From NCBI GenBank assembly GCA_943788095.1, contig CALSOZ010000004.1, positions 62,001 through 126,000 on the forward strand: a stretch of DNA of 64,000 nt, written 5' to 3'. Source of the stretch: an uncultured Flavobacteriaceae bacterium (GTDB lineage Bacteria > Bacteroidota > Bacteroidia > Flavobacteriales > Flavobacteriaceae). The notes under the pieces were generated by a model. It saw only the letters and a program-made list of their open reading frames with translations. It ran no database searches and was not told the DNA's origin. Below, one piece after another: positions 1 through 9,322 of this stretch (the stretch's first letter is position 1; every line of letters starts with the position of its first letter). A program made the position numbers and the translations under genes.

Positions 1-890
1 ATCCCATCGGCATCAAATTTGGTGTTAAAATATTCTGTTTTGGTGGTCGAATTTCCTGGGTTATTTCGATACGAATAGCCAGAAGTATTAAAAACATTTA
101 TAGCTCCAGTACGGAAATTAATATTCCCTGAAGCCCCTAATTGATCGGGGTGGCCTGCATTTAGAATGATTGCACCATTCAATCCAAGAAGTTTGTTTCG
201 TCTCAAAATGATGTTTAAAATTCCAGCGGTACCTTCGGCCTCATAGCGTGCTGAGGGCGAAGTGATCACTTCTACTTTTGCAATGGCTTCTGCGGGTAAT
301 TGTCTCAGGGCGTCGGATGCGTTTAAACCTACTAATCCAGAAGGTTTTCCATTGATTAATATCCGAACATTTTCATTTCCTCTCAAGGCTACATTCCCTT
401 CAATATCTACCGAAACCGAGGGCACATTGTTCAACACATCACTGACCGTTCCACCTCTAACAGTGAGGTCTTTTCCAACATTGTATATTTTTTTGTCTAA
501 TTTTATTTCAACCGTCGTTTTTTCGGAAATAATATCAACAGCATCTAAGGCCTGAAGGTCTTCTTCAAGACTGATAACTCCTAAATTGATAGTTTGATTG
601 ACATTGAAATTTAATTTTGTAATCGTTTCAAATGAAAAATAGTCGATAGAAATATCATAAATACCTTCTGAAATAGAAATACTAAAATTTCCTTCTGTAT
701 CGGAGATTCCACCGCCAACAATTTTATTTTCAGGTTTACTAAAAAATGCAATAGTCGCATATTCAAGAGGTTGCTGGCTTTGCTTTTCAATGATTTTTCC
801 AGTCACCACAAATTCATTCACTGTTTTTTGAGCAAACAGTGATGAGGTTGTAAATATAATTAAGATTGCTACGTCTAAATATTTTGGCAT
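1..890 (-). CDS. TonB-dependent receptor family outer-membrane protein, 3' end cut by window edge
   Basis: Not in the ORF track because it runs off the window; translating the minus strand from the ATG at 890 gives an open frame of 296 codons. Residues 1-21 are a signal peptide ending SLFAQ. Next comes a CarboxypepD_reg-like beta-sandwich (EYATIAFF, DTEGNFSI), then a TonB plug domain with the typical RGNENVRILINGKPSGLVG segment and a start of the barrel (NIILRRNKLLG). The plug resembles the 'outer membrane beta-barrel family' of flavobacterial receptors, which have no certain substrate. Role inferred: TonB/ExbB-energised uptake across the outer membrane. Substrate cannot be told. The barrel's C-terminal two thirds lie outside the window. 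Confidence 0.85.
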   Translation of the reverse strand, partial: MPKYLDVAILIIFTTSSLFAQKTVNEFVVTGKIIEKQSQQPLEYATIAFFSKPENKIVGGGISDTEGNFSISISEGIYDISIDYFSFETITKLNFNVNQTINLGVISLEEDLQALDAVDIISEKTTVEIKLDKKIYNVGKDLTVRGGTVSDVLNNVPSVSVDIEGNVALRGNENVRILINGKPSGLVGLNASDALRQLPAEAIAKVEVITSPSARYEAEGTAGILNIILRRNKLLGLNGAIILNAGHPDQLGASGNINFRTGAINVFNTSGYSYRNNPGNSTTKTEYFNTKFDADG

Positions 891-978
891 TCGAATTGAT
901 TGAAATTGAACACAAAAGTAAACGGATATATAGTAGGTTTGGTTAAACTTCTGTTAAATAAAACAGGGATAAACTGGC

Positions 979-1320
979 TTATAAAACTTCAAGAATTCGG
1001 TCTTTTGGACGCCCAATCACTCCTTTGTTATTATGGATGACGATAGGGCGTTCAATAAGTTTAGGATGCTTCGCCATGGCATCAATCAATTGTTGATCTG
1101 ATAATTTTTTACCTTTGAAATCAGACTTCCATATCGCTTCATTTTTTCGGATCAGATCGATGGGAGGGATGTCCAAAATTATGATAATTTCCTTCAATTC
1201 GTTTGCGGTTAATGGATCGGATATGTAATCAAAAATGACATAGGGCTGATTAGATTCTTGAATCATTTGAAGCCCCTCACGAGATTTCCGACAGCGACTA
1301 TTGTGGTAAATTTTTATCAT
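979..1320 (-). CDS. arsC: ArsC-family (glutaredoxin-like) arsenate reductase / Spx-like protein
   Basis: 113 aa, the usual length of the ArsC/YffB thioredoxin-fold family. The active-site region is HNSRCRKSR with the single Cys at residue 10, matching the HNPxCxxSR pattern of ArsC; the later ERPIVI segment carries the conserved Arg that binds the oxyanion. It would reduce arsenate with glutaredoxin or thioredoxin, though many chromosomal single copies have no proven arsenate role. The ATG overlaps the prfB stop by 4 bp (ATGA), so it is the distal gene of a prfB-arsC transcript. No arsenite exporter or ArsR is nearby, so arsenic resistance is an inference from family only. Confidence 0.8.
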   Translation of the reverse strand: MIKIYHNSRCRKSREGLQMIQESNQPYVIFDYISDPLTANELKEIIIILDIPPIDLIRKNEAIWKSDFKGKKLSDQQLIDAMAKHPKLIERPIVIHNNKGVIGRPKDRILEVL

Positions 1321-2424
1321 AGCGTATCCGTTTTTTCTTTTTGTCCCATCAACATTAAATAGGCTTTTAGGAAAGGAGTAATTTCTCCATTCATAACATT
1401 ATCAACATTGCCCGTTTCTTTGGATGTTCGGACATCTTTTACAAGTTTATAGGGGTGCATGACATAGTTTCTAATTTGACTACCCCATTCAATTTTCATT
1501 TTCCCTGCTTCAATATCTTCGCGCTGTGCCAGTTGTTTTTTGAGTTCAATTTCATACAATTGAGATTTCAACATTTGCATTGCTCTCGATCGGTTATCGT
1601 GTTGTGAACGCGTCTCTGAACACGAAATTTGAATCCCTGAAGGTTTATGAGTCAGTTGAACTTTAGTTTCTACTTTGTTTACATTTTGTCCTCCAGCTCC
1701 ACTCGAACGCGCGGTGGTGATTTCGATGTCTGCAGGGTTGATTTCTATTTCAATACTGTCATCTACAAGCGGATATACATAAACAGATGCAAAACTGGTA
1801 TGGCGTTTGGCATTGCTATCAAAAGGAGAAATACGGACCAAACGGTGGACGCCATTTTCACCTTTTAACCATCCAAATGCAAAATCGCCTTCAATTTGGA
1901 GCGTCACGGTTTTAATCCCAGCAACATCGCCATTTTGTAAATTGAGTTCGGAAATTTTAAAATTATTTTTTTCTGCATACATGACATACATCCGCATGAG
2001 CATATACGCCCAATCGCAACTTTCGGTACCACCAGCACCAGCCGTAATTTGTAACACTGCACTAAGGCTATCTCCGTCTTCAGATAGCATGTTTCTAAAT
2101 TCGATGTCTTCTAAAAACGTGGCGCTGAGTTCAAATTGTTTTTCAACCTCTTCAGCAGTTGTTTCACCTTCTTTATAAAAGTCATACAAAACTTCAAGAT
2201 CTTCTATATATGCTTGCGCTTTTTCAAAATCGGAGACCCATTTTTTGTTAACTCGTAGAGATTTCAAGAGCAGCTCGGCTGCTTTGGAGTCGTTCCAAAA
2301 ATCAGGTGAAAACGTTTTTTCTTCTTCATTTTGAATTTCGATGCGTTTGGCATCTAAGTCAAAGATACCTCCTCAACGCTCCAAGGCGCTCAAAAAGATC
2401 TTTTATGTGATCGTGTGTTATCAT
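1317..2424 (-). CDS. prfB: Peptide chain release factor 2 with programmed +1 frameshift
   Basis: RF2 ends translation at UAA/UGA. The ORF track shows only the long frame (316 aa from 2267), but the true gene starts at the ATG at 2424: 21 codons ([14 protein letters not shown]...RRYL) lead to an in-frame TGA at 2361-2359, and a +1 shift there continues as [12 protein letters not shown] into the long frame. Product is about 368 aa, the normal RF2 size. The recognition tripeptide SPF (RISPFDSN) and the catalytic GGQ ([11 protein letters not shown]) are present. The shift autoregulates RF2 level: scarce RF2 lets the ribosome slip past the TGA. Followed by arsC with a 4-bp overlap. Confidence 0.95.
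2358..2373 (-). promoter_or_regulatory. prfB programmed +1 recoding site
   Basis: The minus strand reads AGGAGGTATCTTTGAC. This is an internal Shine-Dalgarno (AGGAGGT) 3 nt before the slippery CTT codon followed by the TGA stop and a C, the same arrangement as the classic bacterial RF2 site. Slippage of tRNA-Leu from CUU to UUU places the ribosome in the frame that starts GAC (Asp). The frame on both sides was checked by hand and fits the full-length RF2. Confidence 0.95.
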
Positions 2425-2504
2425 ATTTATTTTTCGAATTACAAAAATAGAATTTATAGTATAGAATTAAAATAATATGTAGTTTTATATCCAAAATAAA
2501 ATTC

Positions 2505-3524
2505 ATGCAAATAGATTTACGAAGTGATACCGTTACAAGGCCCTCAAAAGGGATGTTAAACGCCATGATGACCGCCAAGCTTGGAGATGATGTCTATGCA
2601 GAAGATCCAACGGTGAATGCCTTGGAAGCTAAAGTAGCCACGCTTTTTGGAAAACCGAAAGCATTATTTTTCCCTTCCGGAACAATGGCCAATCAAACTG
2701 CTATCAAATTACATACACAACCTGGAGAGCAATTGATTTGTGATAAGTATGCACATGTTTATAATTATGAAGGTGGTGGCGTTTCTTTTAACAGTGGCGT
2801 GTCGTGCCAACTAGTAGATGGACATCGTGGTATGATGACGGCGGCGCAAGTTGAAGCTGCGATTAATCCACCCGATTTTTATCACAGTCCACTGACCTCT
2901 TTGGTAACTTTAGAAAACACCACCAACAAAGGAGGCGGTGCTTGCTGGGATTTTGAAGAAATTTTAAAAATTCGTTCGGTCTGTAATGTTCATAATTTGG
3001 GGCTTCACTTAGATGGTGCGCGATTGTGGAACGCTCTGGTTGCGAAGTCTGAAACACCTCAACAGTATGGAGAAATTTTTGACACGATCTCGGTGTGTTT
3101 TAGCAAAGGACTAGGGGCGCCCGTAGGTTCGGTTTTGCTTGGAAACGACGCATTGATAAGCAAAGCTTTGCGGATTCGAAAAATGTTGGGTGGCGGAATG
3201 CGACAAATTGGAATGCTTGCAGCGGCGGCTTCTTATGGGTTGGATGCGCAGTTTGATCGACTTAAAGAGGACCATCAGAAAGCCAAAGATATCGAAGGTG
3301 TTCTTCGGCAGTTAGAGGCGGTTTCTGTAGTGGAACCTGTAGAGACAAACATTGTGATATTTAAATTAAACCCTCAGTTTCCTCAAGAATTATTTTTAAA
3401 TAAATTAAAAGCACATGAGGTGCTTGTCAGTGATATGGGAGGCGGCAAGTTACGAATGGTCACACATCTCGATTATACCAACGCGATGCATGCCAAACTT
3501 TTAGAAATCTTGCAAAAACCTTAA
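2505..3524 (+). CDS. ltaE: Low-specificity L-threonine aldolase
   Basis: 339 aa PLP enzyme of the aspartate-aminotransferase fold that cleaves threonine or allo-threonine to glycine and acetaldehyde. The N-terminal signature IDLRSDTVTRPS and GDDVYAEDPTVNALE are those of the threonine aldolase family; the PLP lysine is in VCFSKGLGAPVGS and the preceding LHLDGARLWNA holds the PLP-ring Asp. Start ATG at 2505 fits the family N-terminus exactly. Divergent from prfB with about 80 bp between starts. Cytosolic; a glycine supply or threonine catabolic role is inferred from the family. Confidence 0.93.
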   Translation: MQIDLRSDTVTRPSKGMLNAMMTAKLGDDVYAEDPTVNALEAKVATLFGKPKALFFPSGTMANQTAIKLHTQPGEQLICDKYAHVYNYEGGGVSFNSGVSCQLVDGHRGMMTAAQVEAAINPPDFYHSPLTSLVTLENTTNKGGGACWDFEEILKIRSVCNVHNLGLHLDGARLWNALVAKSETPQQYGEIFDTISVCFSKGLGAPVGSVLLGNDALISKALRIRKMLGGGMRQIGMLAAAASYGLDAQFDRLKEDHQKAKDIEGVLRQLEAVSVVEPVETNIVIFKLNPQFPQELFLNKLKAHEVLVSDMGGGKLRMVTHLDYTNAMHAKLLEILQKP

Positions 3525-3565
3525 TATTTTTCGTAATTTTATAGACTCTTTTAAAATCTAATTTT

Positions 3566-5698
3566 ATGAAACTTAATATCCTTTCTCTAATTTTAATATG
3601 CTCACTAACTTCCTGTGACACTAAGACAACTAAATCAATGTCAGAATTACCGAATGCACCATTAGCAACTCAAATTCCTAAAAATTTAACCATCCATGAC
3701 GATGTGAGAGTTGATGAGTTTTATTGGTTAAACGATAAAGAAAATCCCGAAGTAATCGATTATCTCAATAAAGAAAACGACTACTATAACGCGAACACGG
3801 CGCATACCAAAGATTTTCAAGCGTCTTTGTTTGATGAAATGAAGTCCAGAATCAAAGAAGACGATAGTTCTGTGCCTTATAAGTACAATAGTTACTGGTA
3901 TATCACCAAGTATGAAAAAGGGAAAGATTACCCGATCTATACTCGAAAAAAAGGAACCTTAAAAGCGGCTGAAGAGCTCCTGTTTGATTGTAATGAAATG
4001 GCCAAAGACCATTCGTATTTTAGATTGGTTGGATTGAACATAAGCCCAAATAATAAGTTGATTTCTTATGGAATAGATACCACGGGCAGACGTCAATATA
4101 GCTTACATATCAAAGACCTTACAACCAATAAAGTTTTTAAGGAGGAAATATCAAACACCACTGGTGGGAGTACTTGGGCCAATGATAATAAAACCTTTTT
4201 TTATACCCTTAAAGACGAAACTACCCTACGTTCAGAAGCGATTTACAAACACCGATTAGATACCGACCCCAAATTAGACACGTTAATTTATGAAGAAATG
4301 GATGACACTTTTTCGGTGGGGGTTTATAAAACCAAATCCAAAAAATATTTAGTGATTGGCAGTTACAGTACGTTGACGACCGAATATCAGATTTTAAACG
4401 CAGATACACCTGACGGAGATTTCAAGATATTTCAACCCAGAACCCGCGGTTTAGAATATGGAATCTCTCATTTTGAAGATGCGTTTTATATCGTTTCGAA
4501 TGCCGATGGTGCTCAAAATTTTAAGCTATCCAAAACCTCGGAAACGCAAACCGAAAAAAAATATTGGAGCGATGTGATACCACACAGAGAAGGAGTGTTA
4601 CTTGAAGATATCGAGATTTTCAAGGACTTTTTAGTGGTTTCGGAACGTGAAAATGGTTTGAATCAGATCCATATAAAACGTTGGGATGGCACTGATAGTT
4701 ATTACCTCCCTTTTGAAAGTGAGACCTACACGGCGTATACAACGACTAATATTGATTTTGATACGACGATTTTACGATATGGCTATCAATCCCTGACCAC
4801 GCCCTCTTCTGTGATTGATTTTGATATGGTTACTAAGTCTAAAACCATAAAAAAAGAACAAGAAGTATTGGGTGGAAAATTTAAAAAAGAAAATTACACA
4901 TCCGAACGCTTGTGGGCAACTGCTGCCGATGGGACTCAAATTCCTATTTCGTTAATTCGTCGTATAGACACTAAAAAATCAGCCGACACTCCTTTGTTGT
5001 TGTATGCTTATGGATCTTATGGAAATACAATTGACCCCTATTTTTCGACAGTCCGAATGAGTCTGTTAGATCGAGGATTTATTTTTGCGATTGCTCACAT
5101 TCGGGGTGGCCAATATTTAGGTCGTCAATGGTATGAAGATGGAAAACTATTTAAAAAGAAAAATACGTTTTCAGATTTTGTGGACTGTTCAAAATACTTA
5201 ATTGAAAATAATTATACTTCTGCCAAGCATCATTATTCGATGGGAGGCAGTGCTGGAGGACTTTTGATGGGTGCGATCATCAATTTAGCGCCAGAGTTAT
5301 ACAATGGCGTGGTTGCTCAGGTGCCGTTTGTCGATGTCGTCACTACGATGTTAGACGATAGTATTCCGCTGACAACTGGAGAATATGACGAGTGGGGAAA
5401 TCCAAATGAGAAAGAGTATTACGAGTACATGAAGTCGTATTCGCCTTATGATAATGTGTCCAATAAATTATACCCAAATATGTTGGTTACGACAGGATTG
5501 CACGACTCTCAGGTACAATACTGGGAACCCGCAAAATGGGTTGCTCGCTTAAGAGCGCAGAATAAAAACACAGCTCAACTCTACCTTAAAACCAACATGG
5601 AAGCAGGTCATGGAGGTGCCTCTGGACGATTTGAAGCATTAAAAGAAGTGGCATCAGAATACGCATTTTTATTAGATCTTGAGTCAATCTTAAAATAG
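3566..5698 (+). CDS. ptrB: Oligopeptidase B (S9A prolyl oligopeptidase family), lipoprotein
   Basis: 710 aa. Residues 1-17 form a lipoprotein signal with lipobox LTSC, so the enzyme is predicted to sit in the periplasm or on the outer membrane. The middle is a beta-propeller and the C-terminus an alpha/beta hydrolase. Catalytic Ser is in SMGGSAGGLLMG, Asp in GLHDSQVQYWEP, His in EAGHGGASGRFE. These motifs match protease II, which cuts after Lys/Arg in short peptides. The first residues of the mature domain (IHDDVRVDEFYWL) are the usual S9A N-terminus. It lies 41 bp after ltaE and may be co-transcribed. Exported versions are common in Bacteroidota. Confidence 0.92.
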   Translation: MKLNILSLILICSLTSCDTKTTKSMSELPNAPLATQIPKNLTIHDDVRVDEFYWLNDKENPEVIDYLNKENDYYNANTAHTKDFQASLFDEMKSRIKEDDSSVPYKYNSYWYITKYEKGKDYPIYTRKKGTLKAAEELLFDCNEMAKDHSYFRLVGLNISPNNKLISYGIDTTGRRQYSLHIKDLTTNKVFKEEISNTTGGSTWANDNKTFFYTLKDETTLRSEAIYKHRLDTDPKLDTLIYEEMDDTFSVGVYKTKSKKYLVIGSYSTLTTEYQILNADTPDGDFKIFQPRTRGLEYGISHFEDAFYIVSNADGAQNFKLSKTSETQTEKKYWSDVIPHREGVLLEDIEIFKDFLVVSERENGLNQIHIKRWDGTDSYYLPFESETYTAYTTTNIDFDTTILRYGYQSLTTPSSVIDFDMVTKSKTIKKEQEVLGGKFKKENYTSERLWATAADGTQIPISLIRRIDTKKSADTPLLLYAYGSYGNTIDPYFSTVRMSLLDRGFIFAIAHIRGGQYLGRQWYEDGKLFKKKNTFSDFVDCSKYLIENNYTSAKHHYSMGGSAGGLLMGAIINLAPELYNGVVAQVPFVDVVTTMLDDSIPLTTGEYDEWGNPNEKEYYEYMKSYSPYDNVSNKLYPNMLVTTGLHDSQVQYWEPAKWVARLRAQNKNTAQLYLKTNMEAGHGGASGRFEALKEVASEYAFLLDLESILK

Positions 5699-5714
5699 AT
5701 TAAAAAAAAAATTG

Positions 5715-5722
5715 TAAGTTTG
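5715..5722 (+). promoter_or_regulatory. Candidate Bacteroidota -7 box (TAAGTTTG)
   Basis: TAAGTTTG fits the Bacteroidota TAnnTTTG -7 consensus and lies 27 bp before the TTG start of the next gene. No clear TTG at the -33 spacing was found, so this is a half promoter only. Confidence 0.4.
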
Positions 5723-5749
5723 AAATCTATTTAAATATAAAAACTTGAT

Positions 5750-6793
5750 TTGGTAAATAAAGAAAAATTAATATTCAATAATGTTTTAGAATTAGTGGGG
5801 AATACGCCATTAGTTAAGTTGAATATAGTCACTTCTGATTTCCCTGGCACCTATGTTGCGAAACTGGATTCTTTCAATCCCGGACATTCCTCAAAAGACC
5901 GAATTGCGCTTCATATCATTGAAGAAGCAGAAAATAAAGGGGTTCTTAAACCTGGAGATACCATCATCGAAACCACTTCTGGGAATACTGGATTTAGTAT
6001 TGCGATGGTCAGTATTATCAAAGGGTACAAATGTGTTTTGGCGGTGAGTTCAAAATCGTCTTTAGATAAAATTGACATGCTAAAAAGTATGGGCGCCAAG
6101 GTATATGTTTGTCCAGCAAACGTCCCTGCGGATGATCCGCGTTCGTATTACGAAGTCGCCAAACGTTTACACGAAGAAATTGAAGGCTCTGTCTATATCA
6201 ATCAATATTTTAATCACCTTAATTTAGAGGCACATTACAAAAGTACTGGGCCTGAAATATGGAAGAATACAGAAGGAAAAATCACGCATTTAATTGCGTG
6301 TAGTGGGACTGGTGGCACCATTTCGGGAACTGCGAAATATTTAAAAGAACAAAATCCAGATATTAAAATAATAGGCGTTGATGCTTATGGATCTGTTTTG
6401 AAAAAGTATCACGAAACCCGAGAGTTAGACCCTAGTGAAATTTACCCATATCGCATTGAAGGACTCGGTAAAAATTTAATTCCTTCCGTTACCGATTTTG
6501 ATCTCATCGATCAATTTATAAAAGTGAATGACGAAGATAGTGCTCACACTGCTCGTGAAATATCTAAAACCGAAGGTATCTTTGTAGGTTATACTTCTGG
6601 TGCAGTTGTACAAGCGGTTAAACAACTACAAGAAACTACCGCATTTAAACCGACAGATCTAGTCGTTCTTATTTTTCCAGATCATGGTTCTCGTTATATG
6701 AGTAAGGTATATAATGACCAATGGATGAAAGATCAAGGCTTTTTTGATCATCAAAAGCAAGATGCTGCTCAAAGCATCGAATTTATTAAATAA
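5750..6793 (+). CDS. CysK/CBS-family PLP enzyme; candidate cysteate synthase (CapA-like)
   Basis: 347 aa, fold-type II PLP enzyme. PLP Lys is at about residue 49 in [11 protein letters not shown], where cysteine synthases have SVKDR; the substrate loop TTSGNTGFS and phosphate loop GTGGTISG are intact. The start is TTG at 5750; no in-frame ATG precedes the conserved [14 protein letters not shown]. It could be an ordinary cysteine or cystathionine synthase, but it is directly followed (110 bp) by an alpha-oxoamine synthase. In capnine (sulfonolipid) synthesis of gliding Bacteroidota, CapA makes cysteate from O-phosphoserine and sulfite and CapB acylates it; this neighbour pair fits that scheme. 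Family certain, substrate inferred. Confidence 0.6.
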   Translation: MVNKEKLIFNNVLELVGNTPLVKLNIVTSDFPGTYVAKLDSFNPGHSSKDRIALHIIEEAENKGVLKPGDTIIETTSGNTGFSIAMVSIIKGYKCVLAVSSKSSLDKIDMLKSMGAKVYVCPANVPADDPRSYYEVAKRLHEEIEGSVYINQYFNHLNLEAHYKSTGPEIWKNTEGKITHLIACSGTGGTISGTAKYLKEQNPDIKIIGVDAYGSVLKKYHETRELDPSEIYPYRIEGLGKNLIPSVTDFDLIDQFIKVNDEDSAHTAREISKTEGIFVGYTSGAVVQAVKQLQETTAFKPTDLVVLIFPDHGSRYMSKVYNDQWMKDQGFFDHQKQDAAQSIEFIK

Positions 6794-6872
6794 TTTCTCA
6801 GACAAATTTTCCAATACTCCTATAGACATCATCATAATTGTCTTAATATTATGTATTCATAATATTATTGTA

Positions 6873-6880
6873 TAATTTTG
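6873..6880 (+). promoter_or_regulatory. Candidate -7 box (TAATTTTG)
   Basis: TAATTTTG matches TAnnTTTG and sits 22 bp before the ATG at 6903. It would let the oxoamine synthase be transcribed apart from the upstream PLP enzyme. The matching -33 element is not obvious. Confidence 0.4.
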
Positions 6881-6902
6881 TGAAGCAAACTAACATTGAA
6901 TT

Positions 6903-8165
6903 ATGACAAGAGATTTATTCGACAAAATCTATAAAGATAAAGGACCACTAGGGAAATGGGCAAGCCAAGCAGAAGGGTATTTTGTATTTCCAAAATTAGA
7001 AGGTCAGATTTCAAACCGAATGAAATTTCAGGGTAAAGATGTGATTACTTGGAGTATAAATGATTATTTAGGCCTTGCAAATCATCCCGAAGTCAGAAAA
7101 GTGGACGCTGAAGCTGCAAACGATTACGGATCTGCCTACCCAATGGGTGCTCGGATGATGTCTGGACATACCTCACTTCACGAACAATTACAAACTGAAT
7201 TAGCAGAATTTGTAAGCAAAGAGTCAACCTATCTCCTAAATTTTGGATATCAAGGCATTATGTCTACCATTGATGCGCTGGTTGGTAAAGATGATATTAT
7301 AGTTTACGATGTAGATTCGCATGCCTGTATCATTGACGGCGTTCGTTTACACATGGGGAAACGGTTTACCTACAAACATAACGATATTGAAAGCTTAGAA
7401 AAAAACCTCGAACGTGCTACCAAAATGGCTGAACATACCGGCGGTGGAATTCTTGTAATTTCGGAAGGTGTTTTTGGAATGCGTGGAGAACAAGGAAAAT
7501 TAAAAGAAATTGCAGCCTTAAAAGAAAAATTCAATTTTAGATTTTTAGTCGATGATGCACATGGTTTTGGAACCTTAGGGAAAACGGGCGCTGGCGCCGG
7601 TGAAGAACAAGGCGTTCAAGACGATATTGATGTGTATTTTGCAACCTTTGCGAAGTCCATGGCAAGTACGGGTGCTTTTATCGCTGCCGATAAAGAAATT
7701 ATAGACTATTTAAAATATAACTTACGTTCACAAATGTTTGCAAAATCGCTGCAAATGCAATTGGTTAAAGGCGCTTTGAAACGTTTAGACATGATCCGAA
7801 CCATGCCCGAACTCAAAGAAAAGCTCTGGACCATTGTAAATGCTTTGCAATCTGGATTAAGAGACCGCGGATTCGATTTAGGAAGCACGCAGAGTTGTGT
7901 TACACCAGTGTATTTAAAAGGAAGTATTCCCGAAGCGATGGCCTTGGTCAAAGACCTTCGTGAGAATTACGGAATTTTCTGTTCTATTGTGGTGTATCCA
8001 GTAATCCCTAAAGGATTAATTTTGTTGAGGTTAATACCAACATCGATGCATACTTTAGAGGATGTAGATGAAACACTAAACGCCTTTTCTGTAATTAGAG
8101 AACGCTTAGAAAAAGGAATTTACAAACGCCTATCAGCATCTGTTGCAGCAGCAATGGGTGAATAA
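6903..8165 (+). CDS. Alpha-oxoamine synthase; serine palmitoyltransferase or cysteate acyltransferase (CapB-like)
   Basis: 420 aa PLP enzyme that condenses an amino acid with an acyl thioester. Signatures of the family: SINDYLGLANHPEV, GSAYPMGARMMSG, the substrate-Asp/His segment LVDDAHGFGTLG and the PLP Lys at about residue 251 in FATFAKSMASTG. It resembles the Bacteroidota SPT-type enzymes rather than KBL or BioF, with an N-terminal extension DLFDKIYKDKGPLGKWA. Products would be 3-ketosphinganine (serine) or 3-ketocapnine (cysteate). The upstream CysK-fold gene favours cysteate; this is inference. Convergent with the next gene, stops 5 bp apart. Cytosolic or inner-membrane associated. Confidence 0.75.
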   Translation: MTRDLFDKIYKDKGPLGKWASQAEGYFVFPKLEGQISNRMKFQGKDVITWSINDYLGLANHPEVRKVDAEAANDYGSAYPMGARMMSGHTSLHEQLQTELAEFVSKESTYLLNFGYQGIMSTIDALVGKDDIIVYDVDSHACIIDGVRLHMGKRFTYKHNDIESLEKNLERATKMAEHTGGGILVISEGVFGMRGEQGKLKEIAALKEKFNFRFLVDDAHGFGTLGKTGAGAGEEQGVQDDIDVYFATFAKSMASTGAFIAADKEIIDYLKYNLRSQMFAKSLQMQLVKGALKRLDMIRTMPELKEKLWTIVNALQSGLRDRGFDLGSTQSCVTPVYLKGSIPEAMALVKDLRENYGIFCSIVVYPVIPKGLILLRLIPTSMHTLEDVDETLNAFSVIRERLEKGIYKRLSASVAAAMGE

Positions 8166-8169
8166 TCTG

Positions 8170-9285
8170 TTAAAGCTCTTTTCGAAACGTACTTCGCTTT
8201 TTAATTAACACGGGATTAAAATCTAACCATAATTTTTGAATGGCTATATTGTCAGCCAATTCTGGGGTTCGACGGCATTCTACAATTCCTTTTTCAACAA
8301 AGGTTTTATGAAATGCGCTAAAAATTATGGAATGAACTCCTTTTTTTTGGTATTTGGGATGCACTCCAATTAAGTAAAAATTTAACTTTTTGGACTGCTT
8401 CGCTTTTAAAATATTAAAAATTCCAAACGGAAATAATTTACCTTTAGATTTTTGTAATGCTTCTGAAAAAGAGGGCATTGCAATTCCAAATGCGATCAGT
8501 TCATCCGTCTCATCAATCACAAATTTGATGTATTCTGGATTGATAAAACTTAAAAATTTCTTCTTTAAAAAATCTTTTTGAATGTCGGTAATTCTTACAA
8601 AAGACGATAAGGCGGCATAGCTTTCATTAAATAAATCGAACATTTTATCCGCATACGGCATCAAATCTTTTGTACTCTTAAAACTTAAAGATTTTAGTTT
8701 ATAACGCTCTCTTACGACTTTTTCTAACTTGTCAGATTTATCAATTTTAATATCACTAAACTGGTGTTTATGTTCTATATATTCTTTTTCCACTTGAAAA
8801 TTTAATTGTTTCAAGTGATCGACATAATAGGGATGATTATACCATGTAACCATCGTTCCAATTTCGTCATATCCGTAAGTGAGCACGCCTACTTTATCTA
8901 AATTAGAAAACCCAATAGGGCCTTCCATATGATCCAATTTATGAGTTTTTCCAATGGCTTCTACTTTGTCTAATAATGCTTTGGTAACTTCGAGGTCGTC
9001 AATCATATCCAACCATCCAAAACGCATTTTATTCACGCCTTGATCTTTGATTTCTAGCCAATTGGTGATGGCTGCTACACGTCCAACAATTTTATCATCT
9101 TTATAAGCGAGAAAGAGTCGAGCATCGGCATTTTGCAGAACCGGATTTGTCGCTTTGTCGAAGATCTTTATTTCCTCACTTATAATAGGAGGGACCCAAT
9201 ATTTTGAGTTTTTGTAGAGTGAAAAAGGAAATTTCACAAACTTTTTATGTTCCTTTTTTGTAAGGGCTTCTTTAATTAAAATCAT
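8170..9285 (-). CDS. GNAT-fold N-acyltransferase-like protein; candidate ceramide/sulfonolipid N-acyltransferase
   Basis: 371 aa. The N-terminal domain begins with FPFSLYKNSKYWVPPI and FLAYKDDKIVGRVAAI, and the C-terminal domain contains FYLIGVHPKYQKKGVHSII, a GNAT acyl-CoA-binding pattern (Q/RxxGxG-like QKKGVH). Such proteins are often misnamed GTP cyclohydrolase in flavobacterial genomes; no cyclohydrolase motif is present. The family resembles the GNAT-type proteins linked to bacterial ceramide synthesis, so N-acylation of the long-chain base made by the adjacent oxoamine synthase is a reasonable guess. The gene is convergent, not co-operonic, with that enzyme. Function not proven by sequence. 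Confidence 0.6.
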   Translation of the reverse strand: MILIKEALTKKEHKKFVKFPFSLYKNSKYWVPPIISEEIKIFDKATNPVLQNADARLFLAYKDDKIVGRVAAITNWLEIKDQGVNKMRFGWLDMIDDLEVTKALLDKVEAIGKTHKLDHMEGPIGFSNLDKVGVLTYGYDEIGTMVTWYNHPYYVDHLKQLNFQVEKEYIEHKHQFSDIKIDKSDKLEKVVRERYKLKSLSFKSTKDLMPYADKMFDLFNESYAALSSFVRITDIQKDFLKKKFLSFINPEYIKFVIDETDELIAFGIAMPSFSEALQKSKGKLFPFGIFNILKAKQSKKLNFYLIGVHPKYQKKGVHSIIFSAFHKTFVEKGIVECRRTPELADNIAIQKLWLDFNPVLIKKRSTFRKEL

Positions 9286-9322
9286 AAGCTATCCATCGTC
9301 AAATCGTTAGTCATTCTGCTTT

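Noticed and set aside
262-555. Plus-strand ORF of 97 aa
   Set aside because: It is the antisense shadow of the TonB-dependent receptor, whose frame has a signal peptide and plug motifs.
979-1320. Arsenic resistance operon
   Set aside because: Only an ArsC-like gene is present, co-transcribed with prfB; no ArsB/Acr3 or ArsR nearby.
2390-2578. Minus-strand ORF of 62 aa overlapping ltaE start and prfB 5' end
   Set aside because: No family signal; covered by the real prfB N-terminus and by ltaE.
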